From the NCBI RefSeq assembly GCF_016584085.1, contig NZ_NRSJ01000006.1:1-64000 (forward strand): a stretch of DNA of 64,000 nucleotides, given 5' to 3'. The notes below the pieces were generated by a model. It did no database searches, was not told the origin of the DNA, and saw only the letters and a list, made by a program, of their open reading frames with translations. Made by a program: the position numbers and the translations under genes. The number at the start of each line of letters is the position of its first letter. The first letter of the stretch is position 1. Source of the stretch: Halochromatium glycolicum (lineage in GTDB: Bacteria > Pseudomonadota > Gammaproteobacteria > Chromatiales > Chromatiaceae). Of this stretch, positions 23,175 through 32,483 are shown piece after piece.

Positions 23175-24107
23175 TCATCGTCGACGACGAACCGGATAGA
23201 TCGGCTCGGCGCCCACAGGCCGTGTCTTGAACCGACGATGGACCCAGAAATACTGCGCCGGCATGCCCCGCAGACTCGCCTCGATCACCTGATTCATCCG
23301 CGCCGCATCAGCCTTTTCATCTCCGCTTGGGAAATCTTCCAGCGGCGGATCAAAACAAAGCTCGAGCCCCTCCCCATTCGGCAAGAAACGCGCAAAGGTC
23401 GGGATCACAACCGCTCCCGCCATCCGCGCGATCCGACCCAGCGTCGGTACCGTTGCCGTTGGCACCCCGCAAAACGGCACGAAAACCCCACGCCGCCGGC
23501 CGGGGTCCTGATCAGGCAGATAGAAGAATGGCGTGCCGGCCTTCAAGCGCCGAACCAATTCACGGAGGTCGCGATGACGCTCGATCGGTATGGCCCCAAA
23601 GCGAGTTCGTGCACGCAGCACCTGCGCATCAATTACCGGATCGCGGAGACGCTGATACATATACATCCCAGAATGCACCAGTGCCGAAAAGGCTGTGCTA
23701 CCCAGCTCCAAGCCCACGAAATGCGGCAACAGGAAGATGGCAGGCCGACCAGCATCCAGATAGGGGTCAATCCGCTCGCGATGACGTACACGAACGATCC
23801 GCGCGATACGCCTGGGCGTTGCCAACCAGGTCAGACCCTGGGTGACCACGGCCACACCAAGCCACGCGAAATGCTCGCGGATCAGACGCTCACGCGCAAC
23901 CTCATTATACTCGGGCAGACAGATAGCGAGATTCGTCTTCGCAATCGAACGGCGGCGCCAGGCCAGAAAGTAACCAACCCCTCCCAACCCGCGCCCGAGC
24001 AGCACCTGATGCCGGAACGGCAAGAATGCGAGGAGCTTGAAAAGACCGACCGCGAGCCAGCTAAACCAATGACGCGGCCCAAGCAGCTTTCCTGCGCCCG
24101 AATTCAC
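23175..24107 (-). CDS. lpxL: Lipid A lauroyl/myristoyl-type acyltransferase (LpxL/HtrB family)
   Basis: Inner-membrane enzyme that adds a secondary acyl chain to lipid A. After an N-terminal membrane segment, the family catalytic motif appears as LLPHFVGLELG with His129 and Glu134 (H-x4-E in place of the commoner H-x4-D). It is followed by the IPIERHRDLRELVRRLKAG, YLPDQDPG and VFVPFCGVPTATVP segments of the family. The length of 310 residues is typical. It ends in an Arg run (YPVRRRR) whose stop codon lies in the target duplication of repeat B copy 1. Which acyl chain or paralogue (LpxL, LpxM, LpxP) cannot be told. Confidence 0.9.
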   Translation of the reverse strand: MNSGAGKLLGPRHWFSWLAVGLFKLLAFLPFRHQVLLGRGLGGVGYFLAWRRRSIAKTNLAICLPEYNEVARERLIREHFAWLGVAVVTQGLTWLATPRRIARIVRVRHRERIDPYLDAGRPAIFLLPHFVGLELGSTAFSALVHSGMYMYQRLRDPVIDAQVLRARTRFGAIPIERHRDLRELVRRLKAGTPFFYLPDQDPGRRRGVFVPFCGVPTATVPTLGRIARMAGAVVIPTFARFLPNGEGLELCFDPPLEDFPSGDEKADAARMNQVIEASLRGMPAQYFWVHRRFKTRPVGAEPIYPVRRRR

Positions 24108-24319
24108 CGCAACAGCTCACTCACAGACCAAGAGCCGGTCAGATACTGTTCTGATCGTCCTTGTGTCACGCTTCCAAGTTTGACGACGGCGCAGACAGAA
24201 CAGCCGATGACGACTCGCCGCACGCTCCCCGACGACAAAGAATAGAATGGGAAACATCGATCCAATTCAAGATAGTGCGCACTTCCTCAGCGATGGGCGG
24301 GGCCGAATGAAATTCGGAC

Positions 24320-24404
24320 TTAGAGGCCCTATCAAAACGGCCGCCAGGATCGTGCAAGCTCCTGATTTAATGGCCACAGGCGCCATTCTGTTAGGGCTTC
24401 CTAG
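24320..24404 (+). repeat. Dispersed repeat A, copy 2
   Basis: Starts CTTAGAGGCCCTATCAAAAC and ends CATTCTGTTAGGGCTTCCTA. It lies in the 339-base gap between tamB and the acyltransferase gene; nothing else was recognised in that gap. Confidence 0.9.
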
Positions 24405-24446
24405 GCCAGAAAGCTGGCCAGTTCTCGAGCTGCTGGTCATTGCGCC

Positions 24447-27400
24447 TCAGTTCTCGAATTTGTAGAAGATATCGACACCCTGCGCATCGCCCGTCTCACT
24501 TTGAACCTGTATGCTCTCGGTCAGGTCATAGCGCATCTTGATACTGTCCGATTGATCACCGAGACTGGTGTCGTATTCCATGAATAGCTTGGGCGCGACA
24601 TAGGTGCCAACCGAGATCGAGCGGTCATCGGTTGTTGCGTCGCGTTTGGGCGGGATGCCGGTGACAAGATAGCTCGTGATCTCGGACTGTGTCATGTTCG
24701 GGTCAGAGTCCGAGAAGAAGGCCAGCTTCGGATTGCGGAGGGTACCAAATACCCGGACGCCCGCGGTGATGTCGCCGCCTTGGCGCTGGGCGCTCAGGAT
24801 GATGCCGGGATTGTCCAGCGGGGTCTTGGCATAGACAACGATCCCCTTCTCGATCACCAAAGGCTTGCCGACCGAGGTCAGGAGCCCGAGCCCGGGCAGC
24901 GAGACCCGGTAGGTGCCGTCAATGACCTGCAGCTCACCATCGCCCAGCATCGCTCCTCCGGGCTCCTTGGTTACCCGCAGCTGCCCGCGGAGCTGTCCGC
25001 GTAGACCAAATGCCTCGATCAACACATCCTCGCCGAGCTTCGCGAGCACATCGACGCTGAGCGGAAAGGGTTCCTGCTCGTTGGCCTCTTCCTCGACCAC
25101 CACGTCTTGTGAAGGCTGCACCGCACCGGCCGGGATCGTCCGCGGCATTATCCGGGCGCGCGGCAGTTTGATCTCTCCGTTGACAGCACCGCCGCCAAGA
25201 CCCAATCCAGCCTCCAGGTTCATTGATAAAACCGCGTTGTACTCTTTGGTATCAGCGACCGTCAGCGCATCGCCGGTCAGCTCCAGCTCGAGACTGGGCT
25301 CATCATCTCCTATCCCCGTTATCGCGCCGTCAAGATCGAGCTGGCCGCCACCGATCAGCGCTCCCCCCTTCAGCCGCATCCTGCTCGCCCCCTCACTGGC
25401 TGCAGTGAGATTGAGCTCGGCGATCTCCAGCCCGATCGCTGGAACCCTCAGGGCGAGATCAAGGACCGATAGATTGCCCCGGATCTGCGGCTGACCGAGT
25501 GTCCCGCTCAGCCCGATATCGCCGTCGATTTGACCTCCCACATCCTGCAGATCCGGCACGAGCGCGGCAAACCGATCCAGGCCGTCAAGATTGATCTCGA
25601 GCTGCCCGCGCAGCGGTTGCTGGCCGGTGGCGGTCAGCCGAAAACCGGGGAGCCCGACACGGGCATCGAAGCGACCGGCCTGGTCCACAGGAAGCTGGAA
25701 GCGGGCGTCGATCCCATCCGCATCGGATCGAATAGCGAGTTCAGTCCCGCTAAAGGTCAGGGTTTGGCTCGCCCTAGGCAGCACCACCTCCAGCGCCCCG
25801 TCAGGAACCGACATCCGAGCAGTCCCGGTCAACAGGTCGCCGCGCCCCTCGAAACGCGCGTTCGCTTGGAGGTAACCCTCGGGCGAGATCAGTTCCGGAG
25901 TCAACTGATCAAGCAGGTCGAAACCGAGACGCTCGAGATCGAGCGAAGCAACGAAGCGACCGGCCTCGGGCCGCTGGAATGCTGCGCACCCGCGCGATGC
26001 GTTCCCATCGGCGATACAGAGCGGTCCAACATCGAGCGACGCACCAACCACAGCGTAAGGCATCGGCTTCTGCAGGCTCCAGCGGCCATAATCCTCCGTC
26101 TCAAGAGCGAGCTGTCCGAGCTCGCCGCGATACTCGCCACGGTCGCTAAGCCCCCCATCGGCCGCAGCCGTCAGACGCAGCAGATCGCTGCTGATCTCGG
26201 CATCCAGCTGATGCGATCGCATGCTCCCGCGACCGCGCAACGCAAGGGTCTCGACACGCTGTCCACCCGCGATGAGGTTGCTGGCCGTCAGATCGAGCTG
26301 AAGCGGACTCTCCGGGTCTAGGCCGACATCGGCAGTCAGATCGATGCGCTCGATGCCCTGCCCTTCGAGCTCGATGTCACGCCCATCGAGCTCGACGGTC
26401 ACGCGCGGCGCGGCCAGGGTACCCTCGACGCTGCCCTCCGCACCGAGCTGACCCTGAAGTGCAGGCACCAGCGCGGCCAAGCTCGGGGAGCGAAAAGCGT
26501 AACGAAAGTCGAGTTTCTGATCGGCGCGACCACTTGCGGTCAGCCGCGTCTCACCGGAACGTGCCTCGAGCCGCTTCAGGTCGATCCGTTGCCCCAGCAT
26601 CGCCAGCTCGGTCTGGAGCTGGACCGGATAACCGCGCAGCTCGCCGCCGAAGTCGCTGATGCGAGCGCTGAGCTCGAGCCCGTCGTCGACGGTCGTGCCC
26701 TCGGATTGGATACGCCCGCCCAATGTGCCCGGCCAATCGGCCAGCAGCTGCCCGGGGTCCAGGCCATCGAGGACGAGCTCGGCCTCCCAAGCGATGCTCG
26801 GCGCCCAGGTCAGTGTGCCGCTGCCGTCCAGACGACCGTCGATCACCTCGGCCGTCAGGGTCTCGAGCTTGGCCGATTCGGCGCCTCCTTGGCCAGCGAG
26901 ATCGATCTGCACCGGCGGGTAATCCTCCATCGCCGCATTCCCCGTGAGACTGAATCGGTACCCCTCCTCGAGATCGCCTTCGCTCTCGGCCGAGAGCCTG
27001 ATCACCCCCGCGAGCCCCTCGAAGTGCTGCCCGGGGTCGATATCGCGCGCCGCCAGCTTCAACGACCAGGCCGGCGTCTGAGCCCAGGCGAGCTCGCCCT
27101 CTCCCTCGACCAGCCCGCCGAGCGTCTCGATGCTGAGCTCACCGAGCGTCAGTTGGTCCCCGGTGCCGCTGCCGCTCAGATTGATCAGTGCCGCCGGATA
27201 GCGCTCCAGGGACGCGTCCACCTTCAGGCCATAGCTGAACCCGTCCTCGAGGTCACCGCGGCTGTCCGCCTTCAGCTCGACCCGCCCATCCAACCCCGGC
27301 CATTGGAGCCCCGGGTCGATCCCGTTCGCGGTGATCGCGAGATCCCAGCTCGGCGCCGGCGCCCAGCCGGCAAGCCCCTTCGCGTTGACCTGACCGCCGA

Positions 27401-28817
27401 GTGTGTTGAGACTGAGCTCGGTGATCGAGGTCTGCTGTCGGTCTCCGGTCCCGACCAGGGCGATCTCGGTCTCCGGGATCGGTTGTCCGAACAGGCTCGT
27501 GCGCAGCCGATAGGCATAGTCGTCGAAGGCACCCTCGGCATTCAGCGAGCCTTGCGGCAGCTCGATGAGCGGATCACCGGCCAGGGGCCAGCGCAGCCGT
27601 TCCCAGACCGCCTGCATCGCAAGGGTCGGTACGGCCGGTCTCATGTCCAGCCGCCCGGTCAGATCGACCCGCGCATTCAAGGGTCCAACCTCGGCCGGTG
27701 CGTCGCTGTCAGTGCCTACCGGTCCCTGGCTCGACTCGGTCAGGCGCAGGGCCTTGATCGTGAGCACCTGATCGGCCCATTCGATATCGAGATCCGCGGC
27801 AAGCCGACCGATTTCGGCTACCGACGGGGCCTCGCCACGGAGTGTCCCAGTCACAGCGGCCTGTTCAAGATCCCCTTCGCTCTTCAGCTCAGCGCGCAGA
27901 TCGAGCTCGGGTGCATCGGCGACGATCTCGGGTAGCGCGATCGCCTCAAGCGAGAGATTCGCGTCCCAGCTGGGCTGTTCGAGGACCTGACGAACCCGCG
28001 CATCCAGACTGGCCTCGACCGACCCGGTGATGCGATGGGTCACCGCGAGCTGCGTCAGATCGCCGCTGATCGCCCCGTCGCCATCGACCTCCAGGGCTGG
28101 CGATTGCCGAAGGCCCCAATCGAGCGCCAGGCTCACCGGATGCGCATCCGCGAGCCCGACCCGACCGGACGCCTGCAGATGTGCATCGGGCTGCGCCAAG
28201 TCGGCGGTCAGCTGCTTCAGGTCCAGGGTCTCGCCGCCCGCTTCGGCCCGAAGCTCGGCCCGCGTCAATCGGATCGCCGCTTCGGGCGGCGCGCCAGCCT
28301 GTTCATAAACGAGGTTTTCGACCAGCAGTTGCTCGATATCGACCGCGAGCGGCAGTCTGATCGACGGCAGTTCGAACGGCTCCGACGGCTTGGTCTTCGG
28401 CGCCGGCTCGCTGACGAGCGTCAGATCGCGCGCACTCAGCTGGGTGACCCGTAAGGTCCCGGTCAGCAGCGCACCAGGACGCCAATCGAGCACGAGCGTC
28501 CCGACCTGCGCGTCGAGTCCGGGCACGCTCAGGGCCAGCTCACCGAGCTCGAGCCGCCCCAGCACCCGTCCCTCGACGCGACCAACATCGATCATCTCAG
28601 GCGCGAGCTCATCGAGGACGGCAAACGCTGCTCTGAGGCCGGTCTGGGTGCCGAGCAGGAACAGCAAACCCAGCACAACCGCGGTCAGCAAGACGCCAAA
28701 CGCGGCCAGCAGCCAGCCCAAGGCCCGTCGAGCTGGACGCGTGCCGCCGGCCCGGGCCGCACCGCCACGAGGATCAGACGACTCGGTTTCAGCCGGAGTG
28801 CTCGCGGACTCGTTCAT
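24447..28817 (-). CDS. tamB: Translocation and assembly module inner-membrane subunit TamB
   Basis: Very large (1456 residues) AsmA-like/DUF490 protein. It is anchored by one helix near residues 30-55 (WLLAAFGVLLTAVVLGLLFLLG) and spans the periplasm as a beta-rich bridge. Known roles are outer-membrane protein assembly with TamA and, in recent work, phospholipid transport. Most of the protein is repeating short beta segments (pattern L...G.G.L.W.P/S...). The conserved C-terminal domain has ILSAQRQGGDITAGVRVFGTLRNPKLAFFSDSDPNMTQSEITSYLVTG. It ends FYKFEN. The start overlaps the tamA stop by four bases, so the two are translationally coupled. Confidence 0.94.
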   Translation of the reverse strand: MNESASTPAETESSDPRGGAARAGGTRPARRALGWLLAAFGVLLTAVVLGLLFLLGTQTGLRAAFAVLDELAPEMIDVGRVEGRVLGRLELGELALSVPGLDAQVGTLVLDWRPGALLTGTLRVTQLSARDLTLVSEPAPKTKPSEPFELPSIRLPLAVDIEQLLVENLVYEQAGAPPEAAIRLTRAELRAEAGGETLDLKQLTADLAQPDAHLQASGRVGLADAHPVSLALDWGLRQSPALEVDGDGAISGDLTQLAVTHRITGSVEASLDARVRQVLEQPSWDANLSLEAIALPEIVADAPELDLRAELKSEGDLEQAAVTGTLRGEAPSVAEIGRLAADLDIEWADQVLTIKALRLTESSQGPVGTDSDAPAEVGPLNARVDLTGRLDMRPAVPTLAMQAVWERLRWPLAGDPLIELPQGSLNAEGAFDDYAYRLRTSLFGQPIPETEIALVGTGDRQQTSITELSLNTLGGQVNAKGLAGWAPAPSWDLAITANGIDPGLQWPGLDGRVELKADSRGDLEDGFSYGLKVDASLERYPAALINLSGSGTGDQLTLGELSIETLGGLVEGEGELAWAQTPAWSLKLAARDIDPGQHFEGLAGVIRLSAESEGDLEEGYRFSLTGNAAMEDYPPVQIDLAGQGGAESAKLETLTAEVIDGRLDGSGTLTWAPSIAWEAELVLDGLDPGQLLADWPGTLGGRIQSEGTTVDDGLELSARISDFGGELRGYPVQLQTELAMLGQRIDLKRLEARSGETRLTASGRADQKLDFRYAFRSPSLAALVPALQGQLGAEGSVEGTLAAPRVTVELDGRDIELEGQGIERIDLTADVGLDPESPLQLDLTASNLIAGGQRVETLALRGRGSMRSHQLDAEISSDLLRLTAAADGGLSDRGEYRGELGQLALETEDYGRWSLQKPMPYAVVGASLDVGPLCIADGNASRGCAAFQRPEAGRFVASLDLERLGFDLLDQLTPELISPEGYLQANARFEGRGDLLTGTARMSVPDGALEVVLPRASQTLTFSGTELAIRSDADGIDARFQLPVDQAGRFDARVGLPGFRLTATGQQPLRGQLEINLDGLDRFAALVPDLQDVGGQIDGDIGLSGTLGQPQIRGNLSVLDLALRVPAIGLEIAELNLTAASEGASRMRLKGGALIGGGQLDLDGAITGIGDDEPSLELELTGDALTVADTKEYNAVLSMNLEAGLGLGGGAVNGEIKLPRARIMPRTIPAGAVQPSQDVVVEEEANEQEPFPLSVDVLAKLGEDVLIEAFGLRGQLRGQLRVTKEPGGAMLGDGELQVIDGTYRVSLPGLGLLTSVGKPLVIEKGIVVYAKTPLDNPGIILSAQRQGGDITAGVRVFGTLRNPKLAFFSDSDPNMTQSEITSYLVTGIPPKRDATTDDRSISVGTYVAPKLFMEYDTSLGDQSDSIKMRYDLTESIQVQSETGDAQGVDIFYKFEN

Positions 28818-30631
28818 AGGTCCGGCCCCAATGAAAGGTGCAACCTGAATCCTGTCGGGTCCTTGGTCAGCGCATAGGCGACATCGACCCGAACCGGTCC
28901 GATCGGCGTGCTATAGCGCACACCTAACCCCACGCTCTGCTCCCATTCGTCTTCGAAATCGGGATCGAAGGCGTTGCCAAAATCGGTGAACACCGCGCCC
29001 GCCCAATTGCCGACGAGACGATGCTCGAGCTCGAGGCTGCCGACCGCGATATAGCGACCCCCGATGGTCTCGTTATCGGCCGGATCATTCGGGCCCAAGA
29101 CGTCGAAGTCCCAGCCTCGAATACTGTTGTCGCCACCGGCAAAGAAGCGCTGGCTGGCCGGCACATCCCTCACGCTGCTCGCCCAGATGGCGCCGAGCTC
29201 GGTCCGCCCGATGAAACGCATGTTCTGGCCCAAGGATTTGATCAGCTTGTAGTCGAGCTTCGCACTCAACCAATTGCTATCGGAAAGCAGGTCCTCTGCC
29301 GTTCCCTGCAAGTTCATCTTGGCGCGATAGCCGTTGCGCGTGTTGATCGGATCATCGGCCTCCACCTTGGACCAGGAGATATGCGGCACCACCCCGTTGA
29401 AGCTGTCATCCTCGTCACCGGCGACCGAATAATCCTCGTAACGATAGTCCAAGCCGATGATGCGCCGCCAGCCGTATCGATTCTCGACCGACTGCGCGAG
29501 GCCGAGCTTGAACAGGTCACCCTGGCGGCTAGCCGTGTCAAAGAAGTAGACCTCGGGGCGGATCAGGAGATAATCGCGCACCGGGTTGCGAAATGGAATC
29601 CGGTATTCGCCGACCAATGACTGCTCGAGCTGAGAGATCTCGAGCTCGGCCTTCGCGTGGTGTCCGTAGCGTCCGATATAGCGACGCCGATAGTCGAGGC
29701 TGAATCGGGGGCCCACATCGGTGCCATAGCCGATACCGACCCGATAGACATTGGCCTTGTTACGGCTCGCGATGACCTCGATTGGGACCTGGCGGTCAGG
29801 ACCGGCCTGATCCCGCAGCGGTTGGATCTCGACGTTCTCGTAGTACTCGGTCGCGATCAGACGGCCCTGGAGCCCGAGCAGCCGCTCCGGGTTGTAGACC
29901 ACGCCGGGCTCGAAATTGACGTACTTCTGCAGAAACGAATCGGCCAGCAGGTCTTGATCGAATCGCACCTCGCCGAGATAGTACTGCTCGCCCGTCTCGA
30001 GGTGGAACTCGACGATCGCCTCATAGGCGACCGGATCGATCAGCACCCGATGCCGGGTCAGGTCGGCAAAGATGTACCCCTCCTCGGAGGCGATGCGGAT
30101 GATCCGGCTCTTGGCCTTCTCATACTCGGAATGGATCAAGGCGTCCCCGACCTGCATCGGGAACCGTTCCGGGAAACGCGGGTTGTCGGCACCGGAACCA
30201 GTGATGCGATAGTCGATGCGGCCGATCTCGACCGGGGGGCCGGGGTCGACCTCGAAGCGTGCGACCCAGGTTCTATCCGCTGCAGCTGGCTCGTTCAGGG
30301 TTGACTCGACCTCAACGCGATAGAGGCCGAACGGGGCCAGTGCTTCGCGAATCTGCGCTGGCGCCTGACGGTACAGCGCACGCAGCCGCGCCGGTGTGAT
30401 CGAGGCATCCTCGCGCTCCTGATAGAGCGCGAGGAGCGCAAGCACATTGTCCCGCTCCCTGCCCTCCAAGCCATCGACTTCGACCTCGAGATCAAGCGCG
30501 AACGCGGTAACCGGAAGCATCCAACAAAACGCCAGCCAGCCGAGCCAGGCCCAGCGCCACAGAGGCGTCAGCACCAGGGAGCTAAGCCGCAGGGCTTCGG
30601 CCAGGTCGGGTCTCCGTCGAGCGGGCGACAT
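28814..30631 (-). CDS. tamA: Outer-membrane assembly factor TamA (Omp85 family)
   Basis: 605 residues: signal segment to about 46 (AFA|LDLEVEVDG), three POTRA domains to about 270, then a 16-strand Omp85 barrel. Barrel signatures include FFAGGDNSIRGWDF (the RGF-like L6 motif seen as IRGW) and the closing GPVRVDVAYALTKD...RLHLSLGPDL. It forms the outer-membrane partner of TamB, encoded directly downstream with ATGA overlap. About 120 bases separate it from glk, with no obvious terminator. Confidence 0.94.
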   Translation of the reverse strand: MSPARRRPDLAEALRLSSLVLTPLWRWAWLGWLAFCWMLPVTAFALDLEVEVDGLEGRERDNVLALLALYQEREDASITPARLRALYRQAPAQIREALAPFGLYRVEVESTLNEPAAADRTWVARFEVDPGPPVEIGRIDYRITGSGADNPRFPERFPMQVGDALIHSEYEKAKSRIIRIASEEGYIFADLTRHRVLIDPVAYEAIVEFHLETGEQYYLGEVRFDQDLLADSFLQKYVNFEPGVVYNPERLLGLQGRLIATEYYENVEIQPLRDQAGPDRQVPIEVIASRNKANVYRVGIGYGTDVGPRFSLDYRRRYIGRYGHHAKAELEISQLEQSLVGEYRIPFRNPVRDYLLIRPEVYFFDTASRQGDLFKLGLAQSVENRYGWRRIIGLDYRYEDYSVAGDEDDSFNGVVPHISWSKVEADDPINTRNGYRAKMNLQGTAEDLLSDSNWLSAKLDYKLIKSLGQNMRFIGRTELGAIWASSVRDVPASQRFFAGGDNSIRGWDFDVLGPNDPADNETIGGRYIAVGSLELEHRLVGNWAGAVFTDFGNAFDPDFEDEWEQSVGLGVRYSTPIGPVRVDVAYALTKDPTGFRLHLSLGPDL

Positions 30632-30752
30632 CGGAATGGGACTGCCTCATGGTGCACAGATACAACACATTATGGCACAGAAGTAACAGTTGCGGAAAAA
30701 TGCACCCAAAACAGCGAGGGCGGCTCGCCGATGCCCCACGCAAGCCCCTGGG

Positions 30753-31736
30753 TCAGCCCAACTCAGCCTTCATATAGCGCGCTGCACCATAGAGAGGGGT
30801 GTCGGGGTCGAGGATCACATGCACCGGAATGCGCTCCATCAGCCCGCGCATTCGGCCCTTGTCCCGGAACCCTTCGCTGAAGCCGGGTCCTTGCAGCAAT
30901 GCCAGGTTCTTCGGCGCGATCCCGCCGCCCAGATAAACGCCTCCCATCGCCATGTGCTTCAGCGCCGTGTTGCCGGCCTCGCGACCATAGAGTACGGCGA
31001 ACAGCTCCATCGCTTCCTGGCTGATCGCGTGTCCATTGTCCGCCGCTTCGGCGACAGCCGCCGCAATGTCGCCATCGCTGCGCAGCGCCTCGGCCACAGC
31101 CGGCGGGTGAACCGCCTTATGCCACTGGGCGAGGAATTCGTAGATGTTGCCGATCCCCATGCCGGAGACGACGCGCTCCCAGCTGACCCGTCCGACCCGC
31201 TTCTGCAGGTGGTTCAACAGCGCGAACTCACGCTCGTCCGTCGGCGCGAAATCGGTGTGTCCGCCCTCGGTCGCAAACGCCCGATACTGAGCACCGTCCC
31301 AGAACATCCCGGCTTCGCCGAGCCCGGTCCCTGCCGCGACGACGCAGGCATTGCCGATCGCGTTCTCAGCACCGTCCTGAATCACCGCCAGCTCGTTCTC
31401 GGTCAACGCCGGCACGCCCCACGCGACGGCCTCGAGATCATTGAGCAGGCCGACGCGCTCGAAACCAAGCCCCTTTTGCAGCGCGGCCGCATCGATCTGC
31501 CAGGGCAGGTTGGTCGTCTTACTGCGGCCACCAACAACCGGCCCCGCGACAGCGAATGCGGCGACCGCGCATTCACAGCCGGTCTCGTCCACAAACGTCG
31601 TGACGATCTCACCGAGCGAGACCGACTTGCGGCTCGGGTAGCGTCGGTGAAGCTCGAGGGTCACCCCATCGCCTTCGACCTCGGCAATCCCGAGACCGGT
31701 CTTGGTGCCGCCGATATCGCCGACCAAAACACGCAT
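30753..31736 (-). CDS. glk: Glucokinase
   Basis: ATP-dependent phosphorylation of glucose to glucose 6-phosphate in the cytoplasm. The phosphate-binding loop GDIGGTKTGLGI is at the N terminus. The Asp of the LLNDLEAVAWG segment, the VAAGTGLGEAG motif, the zinc/substrate region TEGGHTDFAP and the C-terminal GGVYLGGGIAPKN fit the bacterial Glk family (about 320 residues). The start is the ATG at 31736 with GGAGAG just upstream; the frame continues upstream without similarity. It is probably the last gene of a FIST - membrane protein - glk unit. Confidence 0.93.
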   Translation of the reverse strand: MRVLVGDIGGTKTGLGIAEVEGDGVTLELHRRYPSRKSVSLGEIVTTFVDETGCECAVAAFAVAGPVVGGRSKTTNLPWQIDAAALQKGLGFERVGLLNDLEAVAWGVPALTENELAVIQDGAENAIGNACVVAAGTGLGEAGMFWDGAQYRAFATEGGHTDFAPTDEREFALLNHLQKRVGRVSWERVVSGMGIGNIYEFLAQWHKAVHPPAVAEALRSDGDIAAAVAEAADNGHAISQEAMELFAVLYGREAGNTALKHMAMGGVYLGGGIAPKNLALLQGPGFSEGFRDKGRMRGLMERIPVHVILDPDTPLYGAARYMKAELG

Positions 31737-31857
31737 GACTCTCTCTCCAAGCTTGACGACGCGCCCATTGCGACAACAGCCGGGCGCTGTCGGAAGATGA
31801 TAGCAGCGCTCGCGACGATCAGCGGCGCGATCGGGCCCGTTTCTTCTATGGCCGGGC

Positions 31858-32472
31858 TCAGCGCTGGCCGGGGCGGAGCGTCTCGAAGCGGAATGGCGCG
31901 GCCAGCAGCCGCTGCGGAAACTGCAGCAGGACACGCGCCTCCCAGGTCATCCGGTCACGCACGCACACCGGCAGCATCCCCTGCCCGCGCCACTGAAGCG
32001 GCTCAGGGCGAGCCAGCGGCGCCCCGGGCCTTCTATCCTCAACGGGTCCGGGCGATTCGCGCATCCCGGTATCGAGTCGCGGCCGCAAGCGCGTGCGGTT
32101 GAATCCCATATCCATCTTCACGCCGGCGAAATCCACCTCGACGCTTTGCGGCGCAGGCAGATTGCGCAAGGTCACCTGGATCTGCAAAGGATGGACTGCC
32201 GGGATCGCTCGCGGAACGATCTCGAGCACGACCTCACCGCCTGAGTCGAAGCGAACCGAGCAAGGGCCGGCATGCAGACTACAGGAAGGATTCAGCGGTG
32301 CACGCTCGCTGACCGGCGACTGCAACAGGGGCCACAACTTGATCGTGGCAACACTGAAGACGGCCACCGCGAGCGCTGCGACCAGCGCCCAGAGCAGCAC
32401 CAGTGTTCGCCCTTGGGCAGGGCTCGCTTCAAACGCTGGACGCATCAGAGTCCGGAGCAACCCGAACCACAT
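31858..32472 (-). CDS. Conserved single-pass membrane protein, FixH/YtkA-like periplasmic domain
   Basis: Function not known. One helix at about residues 25-50 (LVLLWALVAALAVAVFSVATIKLW) is followed by a periplasmic domain. Visible there are a Cys-pair segment NPSCSLHAGPCSVRF, a beta-sandwich-like stretch, the motif VKMDMGFNRT and a late LPVCVRDRMTWEA. The M-x-MG motif and layout recall FixH/YtkA-type domains, but the match is loose. ATG at 32472 is preferred to an in-frame GTG at 32478. The gene starts 11 bases after the FIST gene stop. Confidence 0.6.
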   Translation of the reverse strand: MWFGLLRTLMRPAFEASPAQGRTLVLLWALVAALAVAVFSVATIKLWPLLQSPVSERAPLNPSCSLHAGPCSVRFDSGGEVVLEIVPRAIPAVHPLQIQVTLRNLPAPQSVEVDFAGVKMDMGFNRTRLRPRLDTGMRESPGPVEDRRPGAPLARPEPLQWRGQGMLPVCVRDRMTWEARVLLQFPQRLLAAPFRFETLRPGQR

Positions 32473-32483
32473 GGCCACCCGTT

